From contig NJDW01000030.1 of assembly GCA_002254805.1 (NCBI GenBank), positions 1 to 9,215 on the forward strand: a DNA stretch of 9,215 bases, written 5' to 3'. The translations under genes were made by a program, and so were the position numbers. This DNA comes from Candidatus Pacearchaeota archaeon ex4484_31 (GTDB taxonomy: Archaea; Nanobdellota; Nanobdellia; Pacearchaeales; UBA284). Shown piece after piece: positions 5,453-9,215 of the stretch; the stretch's first letter is position 1, and every line of letters starts with the position of its first letter. Below the pieces are notes generated by a model. It made no database searches. It had not been told where the DNA came from and saw only the letters and a program-made list of their open reading frames with translations.

Positions 5453-6103
5453 TTAGCTTGTTGGCAAAAGTTCAAGAAAAAGTTTCTCGTTCTTTAGATA
5501 GTATCTTTTTATCGGCAAGCTTATAGGAATCAGTTTAAAGTAAGCTTTATCCTTTGAAAATGCCTTTATTTCAATGCTGTTCTCTAATCTATTTATCATA
5601 ACATCTTTCTTGTTCTTTACACCTGGTAAAGAAATTTCATAAACGATTTTGTCTGTCAAGCGTCTTACTGTTGTTTCAGGTTCTGCTCTTGGCAACTTTG
5701 CTAGCTTTTCAGCTTCCTCTTCAGAAATCTTTTTAGCTTTTTGTTGTTCTGCTTTTATTACCTCTTCTTTCTTTGTTCCAGGTCCAAACCTCTTTATCTT
5801 TATCACTGGCTCTTTTCCAGGAACACTTGAAATGCTTATGCTTATCCCACTGCTGTACTTTCTTGGCATTTTACCTTCTGATAATGCTTTATCAAAAGCT
5901 TTAAGTTGTTCATCTATTTGCTTAAATAATCTCTTAAAAGGAAATCTAAAAAGTGATGGCATTTCAAATTCTTCGTCTATGGCATCAAGCAAGCTTTCAG
6001 GCTCTTTTTCAGTTTCAAGACAAGCTCCACAATATGGACAAAACTTGAAACCTTTCTCTATCTTCCTGTTACACCTAGGACATTTCAGCTTTCTTCTAAA
6101 CAT
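5453..6103 (-). CDS. Zinc-ribbon / Hsp20 (alpha-crystallin)-like fusion protein
   Basis: The 216-residue protein has two recognisable parts. Residues 8-25 form a zinc ribbon with two CxxC knuckles (CPRC at 8-11 and CPYC at 22-25). Residues about 145-216 resemble an alpha-crystallin domain of small heat-shock proteins: a series of short strands including VYEISLPGVKNKKDV, then SIEIKAFSKDKAYFKL. The middle (about 35-140) is acidic then basic and probably disordered, with a Ser/Ile-rich strand (SGISISISS). Small heat-shock proteins hold unfolding proteins; the zinc ribbon could add a nucleic-acid or ribosome contact, which is inference. The usual C-terminal I-x-I oligomerisation tail is absent. 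I remember this fusion as common in DPANN archaea. It is transcribed from a TATA box 26 nt upstream, without a Shine-Dalgarno sequence. Confidence 0.8.
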   Translation of the reverse strand: MFRRKLKCPRCNRKIEKGFKFCPYCGACLETEKEPESLLDAIDEEFEMPSLFRFPFKRLFKQIDEQLKAFDKALSEGKMPRKYSSGISISISSVPGKEPVIKIKRFGPGTKKEEVIKAEQQKAKKISEEEAEKLAKLPRAEPETTVRRLTDKIVYEISLPGVKNKKDVMINRLENSIEIKAFSKDKAYFKLIPISLPIKRYYLKNEKLFLELLPTS

Positions 6104-6124
6104 ACTAAGTAGGGGGAAATTTGT

Positions 6125-6136
6125 TCTTTTAAATCT
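6125..6136 (-). promoter_or_regulatory. TATA box for the zinc-ribbon/Hsp20-like gene
   Basis: AGATTTAAAAG on the minus strand is centred about 27 nt upstream of the ATG at 6103, the leaderless spacing. It belongs to a divergent promoter region shared with the gene starting at 6234. Confidence 0.5.
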
Positions 6137-6203
6137 TTCTGTTAATCTTTTTGTTTTCTTTCTATTTTTGTAAAAATTTTTTATAAACTAAAAAACAGAA
6201 AAA

Positions 6204-6213
6204 ATTTTAAAAG
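6204..6213 (+). promoter_or_regulatory. TATA box for the helical protein gene
   Basis: ATTTTAAAAG is centred about 26 nt before the ATG at 6234, predicting a leaderless transcript. It is nearly identical to the SRP RNA TATA element (CTTTTAAAAG). Confidence 0.5.
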
Positions 6214-6233
6214 AAGTTTAACTATTAGATTCA

Positions 6234-6815
6234 ATGGTAAAACAAAAGCAAATAAAAGAAGAAGACAGGAAAAAATTAATTGAAGATTATGTAAAAATAA
6301 AAAAAGCAAGAGAAATTTATGAAAAGAATCCTCATGAAATGCTGGCTTATGATATTTTTTCTGAGGTTTCAGGAATTCCTGTGGAAGAGCTAGTTTCAGG
6401 AGGACCAGTTTCACTAGGATTAGGAATTTTAGAAGAAAAGAATGAACTTAAAGAAAAGTTATCGAGAGAGGTTTCTTACGGAGATATTCTTGACTTTTAT
6501 AAAGAAGATGTAGAAAGTATTGTGAAGTTATTAAAAGACCTTCCAGTATTAGAACTAGATAAAGAAAAGTATTCAGATTTAGCAAAAGCTCATGAAGAAT
6601 ATCTTAAACTTGAGGAAATAAAAAGTAAAAGTGCAGAAGATAAAAGATTATATGTAGCTGAACAAGCGAGAAAACGCATGGAAAAAACTAAAAAACGTCA
6701 CGAATATATAAGAAGTTGGGAAGCTGCAGACGTGAATACCTTACTTGCTGGAATAGAAGTAGAAATATTAAGAAAGCTAAAAGAAGCTATAGAAAAGTAC
6801 ATGAAGAAAAAATAA
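6234..6815 (+). CDS. Mostly helical protein of unknown function
   Basis: I do not recognise this 193-residue protein. It is very rich in Lys and Glu and almost entirely helical by eye. There is one less charged segment at about 38-72 (HEMLAYDIFSEVSGIPVEE, then a Gly-rich SGGPVSLGLGI) that may be a small folded core or a binding loop. Long charged helices follow (about 110-160 and 168-193), ending KYMKKK. There are no membrane helices, no cysteines and no known catalytic motif. Codon use matches fen and serS. It has its own TATA box at leaderless distance, is divergent from the zinc-ribbon/Hsp20 gene, and converges on the broken HEPN gene. A scaffold or nucleic-acid-binding role would fit the charge but is a guess. 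Confidence 0.75.
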   Translation: MVKQKQIKEEDRKKLIEDYVKIKKAREIYEKNPHEMLAYDIFSEVSGIPVEELVSGGPVSLGLGILEEKNELKEKLSREVSYGDILDFYKEDVESIVKLLKDLPVLELDKEKYSDLAKAHEEYLKLEEIKSKSAEDKRLYVAEQARKRMEKTKKRHEYIRSWEAADVNTLLAGIEVEILRKLKEAIEKYMKKK

Positions 6816-6841
6816 TTTTTTTCCTTTTTTTAAATTTTTTT
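6815..6841 (+). terminator. T-rich terminator between convergent genes
   Basis: Three T-tracts (6 to 7 Ts each) follow the TAA of the helical-protein gene without a stem-loop, the usual archaeal terminator form. The minus-strand gene ends in the same region; its own downstream T-run is at about 6803-6813 inside the other gene. Confidence 0.55.
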
Positions 6842-7335
6842 GCTTATGATTTTATCAACAAGTCTTGCCATTTCTCTAACGAAAAGATCGGCTCTTTCTT
6901 GCCATTCGTGAACTTTTTTAGCTGAAATCTCTGTTATCTTTCCATGTAAAATCTCATGAGCAAGCTCATACATTTCTCTATACCAGCTTACATATCTTGG
7001 ATCAAGCAATCTTTCTTTAACAAACGTTTGTTCTAAAAGCTCAGCTATATGCTCAGGACTTGGTGGGAGTTTTTTTGCTGCTATCAAAGCTGCATGACTC
7101 GAATCTACCATCGCCCAGTATAAAGCTTCAATAGAGTTAAGCAAATTTGCTCTTGCTCTTGCTAAATGCAAAGGAGCTCTTTGCAAAACAACATAGATGG
7201 CTTCTGGAGAACTCTTTATCTTTCCTTGAGCAAGTAAAACCTTTAGAGGAGTAAAAAAACCACCGAAGTCTATTAAGCAATATCTTGTTCGCTTTTCAGC
7301 TTTAATGTAGGAAAGTCCCTCTTTTTTTCAGCCAT
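6830..7335 (-). pseudogene. Nucleotidyltransferase-HEPN protein, broken by deletion of the nucleotidyltransferase domain
   Basis: Two pieces of one protein are visible in different minus-strand frames. From ATG 7335 come 20 residues, MAEKKRDFPTLKLKSEQDIA, then TAA at 7273-7275. In another frame, from about 7286, RYCLIDFGGFFTPLK runs into a HEPN region with QRAPLHLARARANLL, YWAMVDSSHAAL and LPPSPEHI, ending at 6830. From memory, intact DPANN homologues of about 300 residues begin like the first piece, have a nucleotidyltransferase domain (GS-x-DxD), then continue like the second. That central domain of roughly 110-130 residues is absent and the pieces are out of frame. The HEPN part keeps a possible R-x6-H motif (REMYELAH). 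A TATA box remains 23 nt upstream of ATG 7335. A 118-residue HEPN-only protein could only start at TTG 7186, in mid-domain. It lies directly after serS. Confidence 0.7.
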
Positions 7336-7350
7336 ATTCCATAAAGCTTT

Positions 7351-7363
7351 CTTATTTTTAAAT
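7351..7363 (-). promoter_or_regulatory. TATA box of the broken nucleotidyltransferase-HEPN gene
   Basis: ATTTAAAAATAAG on the minus strand is centred about 23 nt before ATG 7335, just after the serS stop. It supports 7335 as the original start and shows that the promoter survived the damage. Confidence 0.45.
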
Positions 7364-7368
7364 CTTTT

Positions 7369-8607
7369 TTACTTTGGCTCTATCTTTTCAATACCACAAT
7401 ACTTTTGCAAAACCTTAGGAATCTTAACACTTCCATCCTTCTGTTGGTAATTCTCAAGTAAGGCAACAAACAAGCGATTTATGCCAAGGCCTGTTCCGTT
7501 CAATGTGTGTACAAGCTTTTTCTGGCCTTTTTCAAAATAAAATATTCTTGCTCTTCTTGCTTGGAAATCCAAACAGTTTGAACAAGAACTTACTTCTAGC
7601 CAACCACTAACACTAGCATAAACATCGATGTCATAGGTTATGGCACTTTGAAAAGCAATTTCATAAGCTGGGAGAAGCTTTATTCTGTAAGGTAATTTCA
7701 AAAGCTTTAAAGGCTTTGTTGCATCATTAACCATCTTAACCAACTCCTTAGAACTTTCTTCTTGCTTTGTAATCTTGAAAAGCTCTACCTCATCAAATTG
7801 ATGAGCTCTAACAATTCCTTTTGTTGCACCTTTCTCTGTCCTAAAGCTTAGCATATAAGCAGTCAGGTTTATCGGCAATTCTTTATGGCTTAACTTCTTC
7901 CCAGCATATAGATTAAGTAAAGGAACTTCTTCTGTAGGGCTTAGGTAAAAGCCATCTGTTGTTTTGTACATTCCTTCTTCAAACTTCGGCAGATGTCCTG
8001 AAGCTGTCACAGCTTTTTTGTTCAAAAGCACTGGAAGAAATTGTTCTTTGTAACCATTTTTTATCGCAACATCAAGACAAAAGTTTATCAATGCTCTTTG
8101 CAACATTGCTCCTTCATTTGTTAAAACATAAAAACCTTCTCCACTCATTCCAACAGCTGATTCAAAGTCTATAAGCTTAAGTTTTTTATTCAGCTCTATA
8201 TAACTTTTTTGCCATCTTTCTCTTTTTAGCTTTCCCCATTCCTCAACGATCTTTTCTTTTTTTGGAACTTCCTTACTTACTAGGTTAGGAAAAACAAGCA
8301 TTATTTTGTCAAGCTCTTGCTTGTACTTTCTAACCTTATCTTCAAGTTCAGCTATTTCTTTAGCTATTTCTCTAGCTTCATTTATTTTCTTTTCAGCTTC
8401 TTCAGCTCTGTTTTCTTTCTTTAGCTTATTTATTTCTTCAGAAATCAAGTTACTTTTATGTCTTAGTTTATCAAGTTTAAGTTTTAATTCCCTATACCTC
8501 TTATCTTTTTCAAGAAATTCATCAACAAGTTTTATGTCAAGCTGTCTTGCTTTTAACGTTTCTTTCACAAGCTTTGGGTTTTCTCTTATCAATCTTGGAT
8601 CAAGCAT
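7369..8607 (-). CDS. serS: Seryl-tRNA synthetase (class II, common type)
   Basis: Charges tRNA-Ser with serine in two ATP-dependent steps in the cytoplasm. The 412 residues show the full domain order: an N-terminal antiparallel coiled-coil arm (about 27-100) that grips the long variable arm of tRNA-Ser, then the class II core with TxE (SPTEEVPLLNLY, 223-234), motif 2 (FRTEKG to RAHQFDEVELF, 255-277), the EVSSCSNCLDFQARR segment (338-352) and motif 3 (GTGLGINRLFVALLE, 371-385). It is the common SerRS, not the zinc-dependent methanogen form. Two details are unusual: the motif 2 loop is about 4 residues shorter than the bacterial pattern, and the usual CTGD before the F-Q-S-A strand reads PAYE (313-316). 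The start is 17 nt after the SRP RNA, with no Shine-Dalgarno or TATA box at usual distance. Confidence 0.95.
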   Translation of the reverse strand: MLDPRLIRENPKLVKETLKARQLDIKLVDEFLEKDKRYRELKLKLDKLRHKSNLISEEINKLKKENRAEEAEKKINEAREIAKEIAELEDKVRKYKQELDKIMLVFPNLVSKEVPKKEKIVEEWGKLKRERWQKSYIELNKKLKLIDFESAVGMSGEGFYVLTNEGAMLQRALINFCLDVAIKNGYKEQFLPVLLNKKAVTASGHLPKFEEGMYKTTDGFYLSPTEEVPLLNLYAGKKLSHKELPINLTAYMLSFRTEKGATKGIVRAHQFDEVELFKITKQEESSKELVKMVNDATKPLKLLKLPYRIKLLPAYEIAFQSAITYDIDVYASVSGWLEVSSCSNCLDFQARRARIFYFEKGQKKLVHTLNGTGLGINRLFVALLENYQQKDGSVKIPKVLQKYCGIEKIEPK

Positions 8608-8624
8608 TTTAGCTTTTTCATAAA

Positions 8625-8890
8625 GGGCAGGTTCGAGGAGTTGCTTCTATGCCTCTCAGCAAGCTACCTTTACCCTTTCTCAGCCCTGTAACCCTGCAAG
8701 CATCCAACAGCATGACTTAGGGCTGCTCCCTTCCGGGCCTGACCCGGTTCATCATGCCTGGATCAAGCAGGACAAGGCCTCATTGTCCAAGTAAAGACTT
8801 GCTGAAAGGCATATCACTCCTCCTCTTGCGGCCCGCCATAAAGCCCATTTGCGATACGGCGTAGGGCTAGCACGCCAGCCTAACCTGCCC
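8625..8890 (-). ncRNA. ffs: Signal recognition particle RNA (7S/SRP RNA)
   Basis: RNA scaffold of the signal recognition particle, which binds SRP54 and SRP19 and targets ribosomes making membrane proteins. On the minus strand the diagnostic helix 8 sequence is present: GTCAGGCCCGGAAGGGAGCA (about 8724-8743), with the GGAA tetraloop at 8731-8734 and the symmetric CAGG/AGCA internal loop that binds the SRP54 M domain. The 5' end GGGCAGG (8890-8884) pairs with the 3' end CCTGCCC (8631-8625) as the archaeal-type helix 1, which fixes both ends at about 266 nt. A hairpin GGACAA/TTGTCC at 8770-8788 fits the tip of helix 6 (SRP19 site). The 5' part folds into the Alu-like helices 3 and 4. Much higher GC than the surroundings. 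A TATA box lies 25 nt upstream; no poly-U follows the 3' end before serS. Confidence 0.95.
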
Positions 8891-8909
8891 AAATAAAAAA
8901 AGCGCTTAA

Positions 8910-8919
8910 CTTTTAAAAG
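8910..8919 (-). promoter_or_regulatory. TATA box of the SRP RNA gene
   Basis: The palindromic CTTTTAAAAG is centred 24-25 nt upstream of the inferred 5' end at 8890, with purine-rich GTAAA before it as a possible BRE. The spacing agrees independently with the helix 1 end assignment. Confidence 0.65.
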
Positions 8920-8936
8920 TTTACTTTTTACTTAAA

Positions 8937-8948
8937 AATTTATAAATT
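8937..8948 (+). promoter_or_regulatory. TATA box of the membrane-anchored protein gene
   Basis: The palindromic AATTTATAAATT is centred 24-25 nt before ATG 8967, predicting a leaderless transcript. It lies back to back with the SRP RNA promoter in a 76-nt gap. Confidence 0.6.
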
Positions 8949-8966
8949 TAAAGATATTAAAATGAT

Positions 8967-9215
8967 ATGCAATTAAAAGCAAAAAAAGCACAGCTTACAA
9001 TCTTTCTTGTTGTTGCAATTCTTATCATTGCTCTTTTCGCTTCGATCTTCTTTCTTGTAAAAAAACCTAAAACCTTTAACATCAAAACAAAAGATCCAAG
9101 AAAGTACTTAGAAGAATGCATACTAAATGCCATAAAAGAAATAGAACCTTTCATCGAAATGAACATCAATGAAATGCTCTATTCTTCTACTAGATGCGGG
9201 CAACAAATCTTTTTA
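8967..9215 (+). CDS. N-terminus of a membrane-anchored protein, runs off the window
   Basis: 83 residues are visible, open to the right edge. A short basic start (MQLKAKKAQ) leads into one long hydrophobic helix (about 10-31, LTIFLVVAILIIALFASIF), followed by KKPK and a charged, probably extracellular or periplasm-like region with two Cys (in EECILNAIKEI and TRCGQQ). From memory, a very common group of DPANN proteins starts with K-x-x-G-Q-[VL]-T-I-F plus a hydrophobic helix, then a segment with a conserved Cys (x-E-x-C-x3-A). This protein matches that pattern with A in place of G. Their function is not established; a surface or pilin-like role is possible. ATG 8962 is excluded because it meets a stop four codons later; ATG 8967 fits the TATA spacing. 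Confidence 0.75.
   Translation, partial: MQLKAKKAQLTIFLVVAILIIALFASIFFLVKKPKTFNIKTKDPRKYLEECILNAIKEIEPFIEMNINEMLYSSTRCGQQIFL

Noticed and set aside
5649..6173. Plus-strand open frame of 174 codons, Ser/Leu/Phe-rich
   Set aside because: It is the antisense shadow of the Lys/Glu-rich zinc-ribbon/Hsp20 gene; such composition is typical of the complement of AAA/GAA-rich coding sequence.
6830..7186. A complete 118-residue HEPN protein starting at TTG 7186
   Set aside because: Coding similarity continues well upstream in the same frame (APLHL is preceded by a conserved-looking GGFFTPLK stretch), there is no TATA box or ribosome site there, and the real start piece lies at 7335.
7322..7328. Programmed frameshift on the seven-A run (minus strand) joining the two frames of the HEPN gene
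   Set aside because: Shifting there would discard RDFPTLKLKSEQDIA, which looks like the genuine family N-terminus, and would still leave the nucleotidyltransferase domain missing.
8306..8623. Plus-strand open frame of 105 codons, very Ser/Leu-rich
   Set aside because: Antisense shadow of the SerRS coiled-coil arm.
8957..9169. Minus-strand open frame of 70 codons
   Set aside because: It is antisense to the anchored-protein gene, whose helix, TATA spacing and family-like start are much better supported.
1..9215. CRISPR array, tRNA genes, replication origin repeats
   Set aside because: No regularly spaced repeats, no tRNA T-loop/acceptor pattern and no clustered origin-type repeats were seen on reading either strand.

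Overview
The window looks like a piece of an AT-rich archaeal chromosome, most likely from a small-genome DPANN-type lineage (inference). Archaeal marks are a canonical FEN-1 flap endonuclease, a 7S-type SRP RNA with a closing helix 1, TATA boxes about 25 nt upstream of start codons (leaderless transcripts), and proteins that I remember as typical of DPANN genomes: a zinc-ribbon/Hsp20 fusion, a nucleotidyltransferase-HEPN protein, and an anchored protein beginning with a KKAQLTIF-like segment.

Layout, left to right. 1-1200 (+): the tail of an unknown gene, then fen. 1285-3766 (+): a compact cassette of a TATA box, a 39-codon leader ORF, an endonuclease IV-like TIM barrel, a shortened deoxynucleoside-kinase-like P-loop protein and a second endonuclease IV-like TIM barrel. 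The cassette genes overlap, and the last two have strong Shine-Dalgarno sites, unlike the rest of the window. 3780-4131: a decayed IS200/IS605-type tnpA on the minus strand with a hairpin at its 3' end. 4132-4546 (-): two tiny, similarly built two-helix membrane proteins. 4594-6103 (-): a six-helix membrane protein preceded by the zinc-ribbon/alpha-crystallin protein. 6234-6815 (+): a helical protein of unknown role. 6830-7335 (-): a broken nucleotidyltransferase-HEPN gene that seems to have lost its catalytic domain by internal deletion. 7369-8607 (-): seryl-tRNA synthetase. 8625-8890 (-): SRP RNA, 17 nt upstream of the synthetase start. 8967-9215 (+): the N-terminus of a membrane-anchored protein running off the window.

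The part most worth following is the cassette at 1285-3766. Two divergent EndoIV-fold enzymes with complete metal-ligand sets flank a kinase-like protein that has lost its usual DRS arginine and part of its substrate-binding region. The order and the translational coupling suggest one pathway acting on abasic DNA or on (deoxy)nucleosides, but the substrate cannot be read from the sequence. Other signals are the domain-deleted HEPN gene with a short repeated motif at the inferred junction, the SRP RNA-serS arrangement with no separate serS promoter or ribosome site, and unusual active-site segments in SerRS.
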